A DNA stretch of 64,000 bases from Streptomyces sp. CB02414 (GCF_001905385.1 NZ_LIPF01000018.1:1-64000); one strand, 5' to 3'; positions 52,777 to 61,752 are shown, counted from the stretch's first letter. Notes: generated by a model not told the origin, from the letters alone. Translations and numbers: made by a program.

Positions 52777-53560
52777 GTGCGGCGGGCCTGGAGGACCGCG
52801 GCCATGTGCCTGGCGGCGGCGCTGACCGCGGCCGTCGCCTTGCTGGCCTCGCTCGCGGCCAACGCCGCGACGGCGCACGACCGGTGGCCAGGCGTACTGG
52901 ACGCCCTCCGGGCCGACCCGTGGCCCTGGGTCGGCGGTCTCGGGGCAGCGGCGGTGGTCTCGGCGGTGACGGGGGTCCTGGCCGGCGGTGGAGCGCCGGC
53001 GACGGCCGGGGACCCGCCCCCGCCCGGCGCGCCCGCGGTGCCCTCCTGGGTGGTGGACCGCGCGGAGTGCCGCCGTGCCGCGGCGGCGGTGTGCCGGCGC
53101 CGGGCAGGGGCGGTCGGCCTCACCACCGCCCTGGAGGGGGCGGGCGGCTTCGGCAAGACCACGCTCGCCACCCGCGTCTGCGCCGACCGACGGGTGCGCC
53201 GCCGGTTCAGGGGCCGGGTCTACGTCGTCACCGTCGGGCGGGACGTCCGCGGCAGGTCGGCCGTAGCGGCCAAGGTCGGGGAGGTGACGGCCTTCGTCAC
53301 CGGAGACACCAGCGTCTTCGAGGACCCCGACCGGGCCGGCGACCACCTCGGGCGGCTGCTGGACCACAGGCCGCACCCTGATCGTGCTGGACGACGTATG
53401 GGAGCCGGAACAGCTCGCGCCGTTCCTGCGGGGCGGCCGGAACGCCGTACGGCTGGTGACCACGCCGGTGCCCGCAGTCCTGCCCGACGGGGCGGAGCGG
53501 TTCGAGGCGGCTGGCGGCGGGGGGCCGCTCCAGGCCAGGTGCCGACGCAGAGTGCGGTCG
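52777..53560 (+). pseudogene. Frameshifted STAND (NB-ARC) ATPase with membrane anchor
   Basis: The start is a GTG at 52777 after GAGGGGG. Two membrane helices come first (CLAAALTAAVALLASLAA; WVGGLGAAAVVSAVTGVLAG). Next is the NB-ARC entry VPSWVVDRAECRRAA and the P-loop LEGAGGFGKTTLA. Near 53370, after HLGRLLDHRP, the sense frame shifts by one base and continues as LIVLDDVWEPEQLAPFLRGG, the Walker B region, then VRLVTTPVPAVLP. The sequence decays after GAERFEAAG and no WD40 or TPR repeats follow, so the gene is both frameshifted and truncated. Intact relatives are signal-sensing ATPases linked to cell death or phage defence. Confidence 0.8.
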
Positions 53561-53596
53561 GTTCCTGCCCGTCCGCCTGCTTCATTAGCGGTTGAG

Positions 53597-55544
53597 ACAT
53601 GGAGATCGTCACTCTCAGTCGTGTGAGTTGTAGCTTTCTGTCCCGCCTGGCGGGCTGAGCCCCGTTTACCCGCTGCGGTCCGTGTTATGGGAGCCGCCCG
53701 CAGGGCACCGGGGTGGCAGGCGGTGAACGGCAGTCTCCCAGGGCGGTCGGCGCCCGCCAGGTGCCCGGGGTCCGGAACGCGTGCTGCGGGCGCCGGCCTG
53801 CTCCCGTTGCCGGCCTCGGCCGGTGACGGGGACGGTCACACCCGGCCCCGTTAATGAGCACACCTCTGTGCCGGGCATCGCGCAGAGCGCTGCCCGGCGT
53901 GCCCCGTCCGCCCGCGCGGGACGTTCAGAGCTTCACGTCACGAGCCCGGCACGGTGGGCCGCCCTGCCGTCCGAGATCGGTTGCACGTACGTGAGGGTCG
54001 GCCACGCGGAACGTCGCGGCCTCTTCCAGGAGGACGACGACCTCGTCGGCAGCGAGGCCGCTGCCGCACCGGACGCCGTCGTTCCCTCGTACGCGTTGGG
54101 GAGACGACACCGCAGAGCCCCGTAACAGCCGGTGAGCACCTCGTTGCCCAGGTGAACGCAGCGCCGGCCGGTGTCCGCGACGATCGGCCGACGGTCGTCC
54201 TGTATGAATCCGTCTGGGCCATCGGCGGTGCCCGAAGCTCGACCCGAACGGTGTCGGCCACATCCTGAAGGTGACTTCTCCGCGCTCGATCCCGGCCGCT
54301 GAGGTCGCGGCCGTCATAGCGGCGGGGCGCCCGCTCCGTGCTGGCTGCCACAGTAGCGAGCCCGACCACGACGGTTCCCCGTGCCGATAGGTCAATGGGC
54401 GAGGCGAAGGTCCCGATGTGCTGGGCGATGCGCTCAAGCACCCGGGTGACCTGTTCGGCGAGCTGAGGACAGCGGGGACCTTGGCCTCGGCGTGATGCCT
54501 GCCTGCCATCGACGTGAAGGTCGGCCTTGACGCGCCCCTCCGGCTGATTCTGCCTCGTTGCCGCAGCCGGAACGGGAACTGCGGAGGAGACCTCGGCCGC
54601 GCGCACCGGCATGGCGGTGACGGACAGCGATGAGGAAGCCCCCAACCTTCGTCGAACGCGGCCGGCCTGATCTCGGCCGCGATGCGGGGAGCCGCCGCTG
54701 ACGCCGAGGTCCTTCCTCGGCTGCCGCAGCGGTACTACGCCTTGCGACGCCGCCGAAGAGCGACGGTTCGCCCGTCCGGCGACGACGCTGCCCGCGACGA
54801 CGGACCTGTCGATGCCCACCGCGAGTTCGACCAGACCTGTCCGTGTATCCGACCGGAATGCGAGCCCGGAAGAGCGGGGTGACGGGATCTCCGTGCAACT
54901 CCCACCGGACAGTGACGATGGCACCGGCCGGTCGTGATCAGCGCAGCGGCGGCTCGACGCAGCACCCGGCCCCCCTCGGCGTCGACACGGAGATCAGCGC
55001 GACCTCATGGCCGGCCGCCTCACCGGCGACAGAACCATCACCGGGGGCGACCCGACACGACGGAACAAACCGCCGATTCCGGGATGGGACATCGACGGAG
55101 AAGCGGCCTCCACGGCCGCACGCGGAGCCGGATGTCGCTGCTGCGGCGCTCCTTCGGAGTGGCTCGCGCTTGACAATGCCCCCCGCACGGATGACAGGTC
55201 CTCCCACGCTACGACCCGAAGTCGGTGATCCTTCTGTCCTGTCCGGGACCCTGGCGTGCCCGGCACACCCGATACCTGCACGTTTGAGCGCTCTGGGGGA
55301 GATACGGGCCACAGGCTCGTTTGACGTGGTGGTACGGGGTATTCGGATGCACACGCGGTCAGGCAGGTGCCAACCGAGGCGCGCCGCTGTCACCGGACAG
55401 CCGGGGCGGGGAGACAGCTAGGGGCGGATGGCAGAAATGTGTGCGGGGAGGAACGGTCGTAGTCCGGTGGAAGGCCACTGGCCAGTGAGGCGCCGACCGG
55501 CGGTGTCGTGGCCGGTGGCAGGAGCCGCGGCCTCACCTGTCCCA
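53597..55544. other. 1.9-kb stretch without a recognisable gene
   Basis: Several open frames exist on both strands, but none has a start with a ribosome site, consistent codon use or a motif I know. On the minus strand around 54,000-55,000, segments such as VELAVGIDRSVVAG and QLAEQVTRVLERIAQHIG look faintly protein-like, in different frames, as expected of a gene long decayed. A small CCCGC-CTG-GCGGG hairpin lies at 53642-53654. Confidence 0.5.
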
Positions 55545-56027
55545 TCAGGCGGAGTGGGCCTCCCAGCCCGCGTCATGGTGTATCCGGCTCGCCGCGGTGT
55601 CGCAGAAGGCTTCCAGGCCGGCCAGCAGGGCGGTCCGTTTCGCGGCGGGCATCTGGTCCAGAACCGCTCGCAGTTCCCGCTCCCTTCGCTCGCGCAGGTC
55701 GTCGAGGAAGGCGCGGCCCCGCTCGCTGAGATACAGGCGCACTTCGCGCCGGCTGGTCGCGCTGACGGCGCGTTCGACGAAGCCGGAGGCCTGCAGCCGG
55801 TCGCACAGCCGGCTGGTCGACGGCGGAGTGGAGGCGAGGGAATCGGCGAGCGTGCGCAGGTTGATGCCCTCGTGGTGTTCGAGGATGAACAGCACGCGCA
55901 ACTGGGACGCCGAAGCGGGCGCCGTGGAGGCTCTGCCCCAGAGCACTTCCAGCAGCTCCGCGGCCGTGGACGTCACGCGGGCGACCTCGTCGGGCCGGGG
56001 GCGGGGACGGGAAGCAGTCACGGTCAC
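55545..56027 (-). CDS. MarR family transcriptional regulator
   Basis: A 160-residue winged-helix regulator. SQLRVLFILEHHEGINLRTL leads into the recognition helix region STPPSTSRLCDRLQASGFVER, followed by the wing SATSRREVRLYLSERG and a C-terminal dimerisation helix. MarR proteins repress efflux or detoxification genes and respond to phenolic or oxidising ligands. The GTG at 56027 has only a weak GCGAGAG site, and an in-frame GTG 6 bases on is possible. It diverges from the SpoIIE-like gene at 56176, the likely target. Confidence 0.88.
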   Translation of the reverse strand: MTVTASRPRPRPDEVARVTSTAAELLEVLWGRASTAPASASQLRVLFILEHHEGINLRTLADSLASTPPSTSRLCDRLQASGFVERAVSATSRREVRLYLSERGRAFLDDLRERRERELRAVLDQMPAAKRTALLAGLEAFCDTAASRIHHDAGWEAHSA

Positions 56028-56175
56028 ACTCTCGCAGGCGCTGGTACGTATCTCAGCGTACTAGGCGCGCGAAGCTGGACGCAGACGACTCGGGCGACCG
56101 GGACGGCCGGTCGAACGAGCCAGGTACCGAGCGAGGCCCGTACGGGCCCGGCAAGAGATTGGTGTTTCCATCCTC

Positions 56176-57336
56176 GTGAACAGATTCGTGGCCGCTGAGC
56201 GCGCTCTGCGTACGGCGGCGCCGCACAAGTTGCTCGACGCCGTTCGGAGCGTGCTGACCGAACACTACGCGGCGCAGTCGGTGGAGCTGTTCATGGCCGA
56301 CTACGGGTTGACCGTACTGCAGCCGGTGTCCGTGCTGCCGCACACCATGGAACCGATCTCGGTGCACAGCAGTGCCGCCGGTCGGGCCTTCGGTGCCCAG
56401 GAGCCTTTCGTCGAAAGGGTCGGGGACGGCCTGGCGCGCCTGCACCTGCCCGTCACGGTGCGCGGTGACCGACTCGGCGTGCTCTCGGTGACGTTGCCCG
56501 ACGGTGATCAGGCCGCAGGAGCTCTGGGCGAACTCGGGGACGTCGCCCAAGTGCTCGCGCACGAGGTCGTCGTCGCGGAACGCGACACGGACGTGTACAC
56601 GCAGGCGCGGCGCAGGGACCGATTGACGCTGGCCGCGGAGATGCAGTGGCAGTTGCTGCCCGGCCGCTCCTGCGCCCGGCCGGAGTACGAGCTGGGCGCC
56701 CAACTGGAGCCCGCCTACGCCATCTTCGGTGACAACTTCGACTGGTCCGCCACCGCGGACCACCTGATGCTCTACGTCACCAACGGAATGGGGGAGGGGA
56801 CAGCGGCCTCCGTGCTGACGAACCTGGCCATCAGTGCCCTGCGCAACGCCCGGCGGGCCGGGCTCCCCCTGGCCGACCAAGCGGTTCTCGCCGACCAGGC
56901 GCTCTACGCCCACTACCGGGGCCAGTGCTACCTGTCGGTGCTGATGCTCGACTTCGAACTGGCCACCGGGCGGGTGTCCGTGGTGGACGCCGGCTCGCCG
57001 CGGATGCTGCGGCTGCGGGACGGCGTGGTCGATCGCGTCGAGCTCGAGGCGCAGTTGCCCCTGGGCATGTTCGACGAGACCGACTACGTGTCCCAGGAGC
57101 TGCGCGCAGAGCCCGGTGATCGGCTGATCTTCGTCAGCGACGGTGTCTACGGGACTGCCTCTTCACGTGGGGAGCGGTACGGAGACGCGACGTTGGCCCG
57201 GGCCATCCAGTCCACACGCCTGCTGCCCGCGGCCGAGGTGCCTCGTGCCGTCCTGCGGGAACTGGCCGATCACCGCGGCCGGTCGGCCGTGGACGATGAT
57301 GCCCTGGTGGTCTGCCTGGACTGGCTGGGTCGTTGA
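56176..57336 (+). CDS. GAF-SpoIIE phosphatase-like protein with altered metal motif
   Basis: A 386-residue protein with a GAF-like N-terminal half (to about residue 145) and a SpoIIE/PP2C C-terminal half. The first metal motif is kept in part (FGDNFDWS). The second, normally GDVxGHG, reads VTNGMGEGTAAS, with Asn in place of the metal-binding Asp. The last two are normal (FVSDGVYG; DDDALVVCLDW). Activity may be reduced or lost, leaving a binding role. GTG at 56176 opens the gene. It stands between a divergent MarR gene and two strong hairpins, apart from the next phosphatase. Confidence 0.82.
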   Translation: MNRFVAAERALRTAAPHKLLDAVRSVLTEHYAAQSVELFMADYGLTVLQPVSVLPHTMEPISVHSSAAGRAFGAQEPFVERVGDGLARLHLPVTVRGDRLGVLSVTLPDGDQAAGALGELGDVAQVLAHEVVVAERDTDVYTQARRRDRLTLAAEMQWQLLPGRSCARPEYELGAQLEPAYAIFGDNFDWSATADHLMLYVTNGMGEGTAASVLTNLAISALRNARRAGLPLADQAVLADQALYAHYRGQCYLSVLMLDFELATGRVSVVDAGSPRMLRLRDGVVDRVELEAQLPLGMFDETDYVSQELRAEPGDRLIFVSDGVYGTASSRGERYGDATLARAIQSTRLLPAAEVPRAVLRELADHRGRSAVDDDALVVCLDWLGR

Positions 57337-57440
57337 GCAAGGGCGCGGCGGCCGATCTCACCCGGTCGACAGGGGGATGTGCGCAGAGTGTGAATGTTGG
57401 CGCTCTCGCGGCCGGGCGGAACCCGGCAACTCCCCAGAAA

Positions 57441-57460
57441 CGAAGGGCAGTCGCCCTTCG
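57441..57460 (+). terminator. First of two hairpins after the SpoIIE-like gene
   Basis: CGAAGGGC and GCCCTTCG are perfect 8-bp arms with a 4-base loop (AGTC), about 100 bases after the stop at 57336. Confidence 0.5.
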
Positions 57461-57486
57461 CCCGGATGAACCGACGTTCACGGGGA

Positions 57487-57516
57487 AGCTCGGTGGTTGC
57501 ACGAAACCACCGAGCT
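57487..57516 (+). terminator. Second hairpin, 12-bp stem, before the B12-switch operon
   Basis: AGCTCGGTGGTT and AACCACCGAGCT form perfect 12-bp arms with a 6-base loop. A run of six T follows 24 bases later (57541-57546). With the preceding hairpin it isolates the operon starting at 57591. If the operon promoter lies upstream it could instead act as an attenuator. Confidence 0.65.
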
Positions 57517-57590
57517 GGGGGACTGTTGCCTTTAGACATCTTTTTTCTTCGCTGAGTGAGGTGAGGGTCCACGCGTAGGGGCCCCGTTGC

Positions 57591-59201
57591 ATGACTTCTT
57601 CCCCGGCCCGCCACCGCACCGGTGCCGTCAGCGCGATGAGCGCTGCCACCGCCCCCTATCCGGTGGTGGTCATAGCCGCGGACGGGCACGTCGTAGAACT
57701 CAACGACGCCGCCTCGGTGCTCCTGCCGGCCGCCCGTCCCGGCCGGCGGCTGCGGTCCCCTTCCTGGCTCGCCACCGCCGCCGGGAAGACCGCCGTGAGT
57801 GGCGCGGTGGGTGATCGGTTCTTCTCCGCGCATCCGTCCGTCCCGCCGGCGGGTGGTGTCGCCTGGTGGCTCGTGGACGAGACCGAACACCAGTCGCTCC
57901 TCCTCGAACTCGAAGCGGAACGCGAGCGCACTCAGTTCCTCAACCAGGCCTCCACCGCGCTGTCGGCCTCCCTGAACCTGGACCGGTGCATGGAGGTCAC
58001 CGCGCGCCTGGCCACCGCGCACCTGGCGGACGCCGCGCTGGTCATCGCCCCCAGCGCGACCAGCAAGCTGCCGATGGTCGTCTGCGACCAGCGCGGTCGA
58101 CTTTCTCACGGCACCGTCGCGGGACCCCCGGACACCGTGCCGGGACTCACCGAGGCGCTGCGGGGCTTCCCGCCTGTCCCCTCGCAGTGGATAGACCCGG
58201 CTGCTGCTCCGCGGTGGCTCGTGCCCGAGGGATTCGGAGAAGTCGGATCACTGGCCATCACGCCGCTTCCTGGCCACGGAGTGCCGGCGGGTGCGCTGAT
58301 CCTGCTGCGCCGGGTGCGGAAGGTCGCGTTCACGGAAGGGGAAGAGGTGATGGCGAGGCTCTTCGCCGCCCGGGCCGGCGCGGCGATGTCGGCCGCGCGT
58401 CTCTACGCGGAGCAGAACACGATCTCCGACACCCTCATGCGTGAACTGCTGCCGCCCACCCTGCGACAGGTGGAAGGAGTGGAGTTCGCGGGCGCATACC
58501 GTCCGAGCAAGGACACAGAACGCGTCGGCGGTGACTTCTACGACGTTCACCCGCCCGGCGACGACTTCCCCGAGACCCTCGCCGTACTCGGAGACGTGGC
58601 AGGCAAGGGGCTGGAAGCCGCGGTACTCACGGGCAAGATCCGCAACACCCTCCACGCTCTGCTCCCCATGGCCGACGACCACACCAGGATGCTGCGCCTG
58701 CTGAACAACGCGATGCGCACCAGCCATCACACGCGTTTCGCCACCCTCGTGCTGGCCTCCGTCCGCCGGGAGGAACGTGATGTGCTGCTGCGCGTCACCG
58801 CGGCCGGCCACCCCGCCCCGTTGATCATGCGAAGTGACGGGACCGTGGAGGAGGCCGACACCAACGGAACCCTGATCGGTGTCCTGCCCGCCGTCACGGC
58901 CCGAACCGCACACGTACGACTCGCACCCGGGGAAACCTGCCTGCTGTTCACCGACGGTGTCACCGAAGCGAAGGGCGGCCCCCTGGGCGACACCATGTTC
59001 GGCGAACAGCGTCTGCGCCGTGCGGCGGCGGAGTGCGTCGGCATGCCGGCCGCGGCGATCGTGGAGCGGATCCAGATGATCACCGCGCAGTGGCTCGGCG
59101 CCGGCCGTCACGACGACATCGCCGTGATGGCCATCAGTGCCCCGCGCGGCAGCCACCTCAGTGCCGTAGACGGAACGACACGGGGCAGGTATACGGCATG
59201 A
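57591..59201 (+). CDS. PAS-GAF-SpoIIE phosphatase of the B12 switch operon
   Basis: A 536-residue PP2C-type phosphatase. A short PAS-like domain (PVVVIAADGHVVELNDAA) is followed by a GAF domain (about 120-290) and the SpoIIE domain, whose metal motifs are intact: GGDFYDVHPP, GDVAGKGLEAAVL, FTDGVTEAK and GRHDDIAVMAI. GAGKG in place of GHG is an accepted variant. Its stop overlaps the start of the cobalamin-protein gene (ATGA at 59198), and the STAS gene follows in the same manner, so its natural substrate is most likely the phosphorylated serine of that STAS protein. ATG at 57591, with an in-frame ATG at 57636 as alternative. Confidence 0.92.
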   Translation: MTSSPARHRTGAVSAMSAATAPYPVVVIAADGHVVELNDAASVLLPAARPGRRLRSPSWLATAAGKTAVSGAVGDRFFSAHPSVPPAGGVAWWLVDETEHQSLLLELEAERERTQFLNQASTALSASLNLDRCMEVTARLATAHLADAALVIAPSATSKLPMVVCDQRGRLSHGTVAGPPDTVPGLTEALRGFPPVPSQWIDPAAAPRWLVPEGFGEVGSLAITPLPGHGVPAGALILLRRVRKVAFTEGEEVMARLFAARAGAAMSAARLYAEQNTISDTLMRELLPPTLRQVEGVEFAGAYRPSKDTERVGGDFYDVHPPGDDFPETLAVLGDVAGKGLEAAVLTGKIRNTLHALLPMADDHTRMLRLLNNAMRTSHHTRFATLVLASVRREERDVLLRVTAAGHPAPLIMRSDGTVEEADTNGTLIGVLPAVTARTAHVRLAPGETCLLFTDGVTEAKGGPLGDTMFGEQRLRRAAAECVGMPAAAIVERIQMITAQWLGAGRHDDIAVMAISAPRGSHLSAVDGTTRGRYTA

Positions 59202-60334
59202 GCAACCGCGCCATCCACATCGACGACGCATCGGGCCGGCCCGAGGACGACGCCCGCTTGCTCACCCCGGCTCGTGGCGACGAGCGAGCCCTGCCGTGGG
59301 TGGACGAACTGTGGACGGCCGTCCGCGCCGGAGACGAATTCTCAGCCGTCGACGTCGTCGACGAAGCGCTCGACTCGGGACTCGGCCCGGAGACCCTGCT
59401 GCTGGACGTCATCGGCGCCGTCCAGCGCAAAGTCGGCATCGAATGGGCCGCGAACCGGATGAGCGTGGCCGACGAGCACGCGGCCACCGCCATCAACGAC
59501 CGTGTCATCGCCTCCCTGCCCACACGGCGCCCCACCACGCCGCGCGGACGTGTCACGGTCGCCTGCGTGGACCAGGAATGGCACGCACTGCCGGCGCGAC
59601 TGGTGGCCGAAACACTGCGACTGCGGGGCTGGCGGGTCGAATACCTCGGCGCCCAGGTGCCGACCGCCCACCTGATCGGCCACCTGCACCGCACCGGGCC
59701 GGACGCGGTCTGCCTCTCCAGTTCCCTGCCCACCCGCCTGCCGCATGCCCACAGCGCGATCACCGCTGTCCAGGCCGTCGGCACACCTGTCATGGTCGGC
59801 GGCCTCGCCTTCGGCGCCGACGGCCGCTACGCCCGCCTGCTGGGGGCCGACGCCTGGGCGCCCGACGCTCGCGCGGCCGCGGACAGACTCGCCGCCGGCC
59901 CTCTGCTCCAGCCGCCGCCCGCCCATCAGGCGATCGATGACCTGCCGCATCTGGCCGACCAGGAGTACACCATGGTCGCCAAGTCATCCACCCGCCTCGT
60001 ACGCGACACCTTCCACCGTCTGGAAGAGCGTCTCCCGGTAATGCGCGACCACACCGACGAACAACGCGAGCGCACTGCCGAGGACCTCGCCCACATCGTG
60101 CACTTCCTGACCGCGGCCCTGTACGTCGACGCATCCGAGATCTTCACCGATTTCCTCACCTGGACAGCAGAGGTACTCGCCGCCCGAGGTGTTCCCGCGC
60201 AGTGCCTCCTGCCCGGCTTGGAACTACTGGCGGAGCAATTGCGAGACTTCCCGCGTGCCCGCCGCCTCATCGACGCCGGGCGCAACGCCCTCGCCACCTC
60301 CCTTGACCCTCGACACGCTGGACGAACACCGTGA
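59198..60334 (+). CDS. Cobalamin-binding regulator with photoreceptor-type W-x9-EH motif
   Basis: A 378-residue cytoplasmic protein. Residues about 30-105 form the helical B12 cap. In it W83 and E93-H94 (WAANRMSVADEH) match the W-x9-EH signature of CarH-type adenosylcobalamin photoreceptors. Residues 117-245 form the Rossmann-like B12-binding domain, with the lower-ligand candidate H129 in VDQEWHALPARL and SSSLPTRLPHAHSAI and VMVGGLAFGADG downstream. Residues 255-370 are a helical output region of unknown type. It has no DNA-binding domain, unlike CarH and LitR. Four-base overlaps tie it to a phosphatase and a STAS gene, so it probably controls a partner switch in response to light or B12. 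Confidence 0.88.
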   Translation: MSNRAIHIDDASGRPEDDARLLTPARGDERALPWVDELWTAVRAGDEFSAVDVVDEALDSGLGPETLLLDVIGAVQRKVGIEWAANRMSVADEHAATAINDRVIASLPTRRPTTPRGRVTVACVDQEWHALPARLVAETLRLRGWRVEYLGAQVPTAHLIGHLHRTGPDAVCLSSSLPTRLPHAHSAITAVQAVGTPVMVGGLAFGADGRYARLLGADAWAPDARAAADRLAAGPLLQPPPAHQAIDDLPHLADQEYTMVAKSSTRLVRDTFHRLEERLPVMRDHTDEQRERTAEDLAHIVHFLTAALYVDASEIFTDFLTWTAEVLAARGVPAQCLLPGLELLAEQLRDFPRARRLIDAGRNALATSLDPRHAGRTP

Positions 60335-60696
60335 CCACCTCACCAGACGCAGACCCCACTGCCGCCTCACCCTCCGTCGCCGGCCCGCACACCGTGCGCC
60401 TGGCCGTCGACGGCGACCTGGATTACGACACCTGCGGTGAACTGCTCCTCCAGGTGCGGCTGGCCCTCCACGAACGAGCGGACGCCGAGGACCTGCGGCT
60501 GGACTGCAGGAAGCTCGGAGTGGTGGATTCCATGGGTCTGTCCACACTCCTGCAGATCCACCGTTCCGCCTGCCAGGACGGTATCGGCTTCCACTTGGAC
60601 AACATAGGTCCGGCACTGAAGCGGCTGCTCGAACTCACCGGGACCTATGAGCACCTGAGCAGCTCCCAGAGTACGGCGACCACGACCGACGAGTGA
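60331..60696 (+). CDS. STAS-domain anti-sigma factor antagonist
   Basis: A 121-residue STAS protein of the SpoIIAA/RsbV/BldG type. The first strand is VRLAVDGDLDYDTCGELL, and the phosphorylatable serine is S67 in LGVVDSMGLSTLL (D-S-x-G motif). In its unphosphorylated form such a protein binds an anti-sigma kinase and frees a sigma factor. GTG at 60331 overlaps the cobalamin-protein stop (GTGA). The first gene of the operon encodes its likely phosphatase. No kinase is in the operon. The RsbW-like protein encoded at 6806 or one elsewhere could act. Confidence 0.92.
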   Translation: MTTSPDADPTAASPSVAGPHTVRLAVDGDLDYDTCGELLLQVRLALHERADAEDLRLDCRKLGVVDSMGLSTLLQIHRSACQDGIGFHLDNIGPALKRLLELTGTYEHLSSSQSTATTTDE

Positions 60697-60711
60697 CCCT
60701 TCGAAGGCCCG

Positions 60712-60738
60712 CTCACTCGCCCCTCCCGCCGGAGTGAG
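60712..60738. terminator. Inverted repeat between the STAS and LysR genes
   Basis: CTCACTC and GAGTGAG are 7-bp arms 13 bases apart between the convergent genes ending at 60696 and 60783. Confidence 0.35.
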
Positions 60739-60782
60739 AGGCCCGGAGCCTCGTACGGACCAGGAACCACCCAATGCCAGTG

Positions 60783-61670
60783 TCAAACGCTCACTTCGGC
60801 GGAACCCCTTCCGTTGGCGGCGTGGTGCAGGAAGGCGGATGCGAGAGCGGTCAGGCCGCTGGTGCGCCAGACGGCGGCGTAGTCGAAGGTGGGGCCGTCG
60901 GCGATCGGCAAGCAGGTCAGGCCGGGGCGTGGGTAGAGCTGTTCGGTCTGGGCGCCGACGATGGCCGCGCCGTGGCCAGAGGTGACGTAGGCCAGCATCT
61001 CTTGGAAACCGGGCAGCCGGGTGATCGTGGGCGACTGCCGGGTGAGTGGCAGGTGGTGCTCGATCCAGTAGTCGGGAAGATTCTGGGCGAACAGGAAGGT
61101 CTCCTGAGCCAGGTCCTCGGGGGTCACCTGGTCGCGTCGGGCCAGATGGTGGTCGGCGGGGACGGCGAGCAGTGCGGCCTCGAACAACAGCACAGGCCCG
61201 ACCGTGTGGTCCGGTTCGGCAACAGACGGGCAGCGGCAGGATCGGTCGACTTCGGCGCGGCGCAGTGGCCCGTAGAGGTTGTCCAGTGCGGTCTCGCGGA
61301 TGGTGACCCGGCAGCCCGGCGTACCGGCGTGAAAGGCGTCGCCCAACGGCAGGACGTGGCGGGCGATGGCGGCGGACATGTAGCCGAGGTGCAGCTCACC
61401 TGTGGTGCCGTGGCCGGCGGCAATCGCTCGCGCGATCGCCGTCTGGACCTGTGCGTAGGCCGGGCCGAGCTCGTCCAGGAGCTGCCGGCCGAGCGGGGTC
61501 AGCTCCACCCGGCGCGTGCTTCTGGCGAACAACGGCGCCCCGAACCGACGCTCGAGCTTTTTGATTGTTTGGCTGACCGAGGCAGGCGCGAGCCGCAGCC
61601 GCTCCGCGGTGCGGGTGAAATGCAGTTCCCGAGCCAGTGCCAGGAACACCTCGATGTCCTGCCGTTCCAT
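60783..61670 (-). CDS. LysR family transcriptional regulator
   Basis: A 295-residue LysR-type regulator. The N-terminal helix-turn-helix reads FTRTAERLRLAPASVSQTIK, followed by KLERRFGAPLFARSTRRVEL. The C-terminal ligand domain starts at GELHLGYMSAAIARHVLP. Its substrate-binding half has two close cysteines (RSCRCPS), unusual for the family and a possible redox sensor (inference). ATG at 61670 gives the standard start (MERQDIEVFLALA). A GTG at 61685 is in frame, and the AAGGGGGG run before the ATG is very close. It diverges from the FMN-binding protein gene, its likely target. Confidence 0.9.
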   Translation of the reverse strand: MERQDIEVFLALARELHFTRTAERLRLAPASVSQTIKKLERRFGAPLFARSTRRVELTPLGRQLLDELGPAYAQVQTAIARAIAAGHGTTGELHLGYMSAAIARHVLPLGDAFHAGTPGCRVTIRETALDNLYGPLRRAEVDRSCRCPSVAEPDHTVGPVLLFEAALLAVPADHHLARRDQVTPEDLAQETFLFAQNLPDYWIEHHLPLTRQSPTITRLPGFQEMLAYVTSGHGAAIVGAQTEQLYPRPGLTCLPIADGPTFDYAAVWRTSGLTALASAFLHHAANGRGSAEVSV

Positions 61671-61752
61671 CCCCCCCTTGTTCACCCTGGCTGAGCGGTT
61701 GTTGACGAACTCGTCGTTGATGGCGGACTGCCGGCGCTCCAGTATTGCCCTG

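Noticed and set aside
45108-53171. Very long minus-strand open frames (over 1,100 and 1,500 codons) opposite the polyketide synthase
   Set aside because: They are antisense shadows of a GC-biased gene: low-complexity Gly/Arg/Val-rich translations, no motifs, no ribosome sites, while the plus strand shows complete catalytic domains.
57337-57590. Cobalamin riboswitch upstream of the B12-switch operon
   Set aside because: The hairpins are simple perfect stems. I could not find the conserved B12-box core, so only a terminator or attenuator is claimed.
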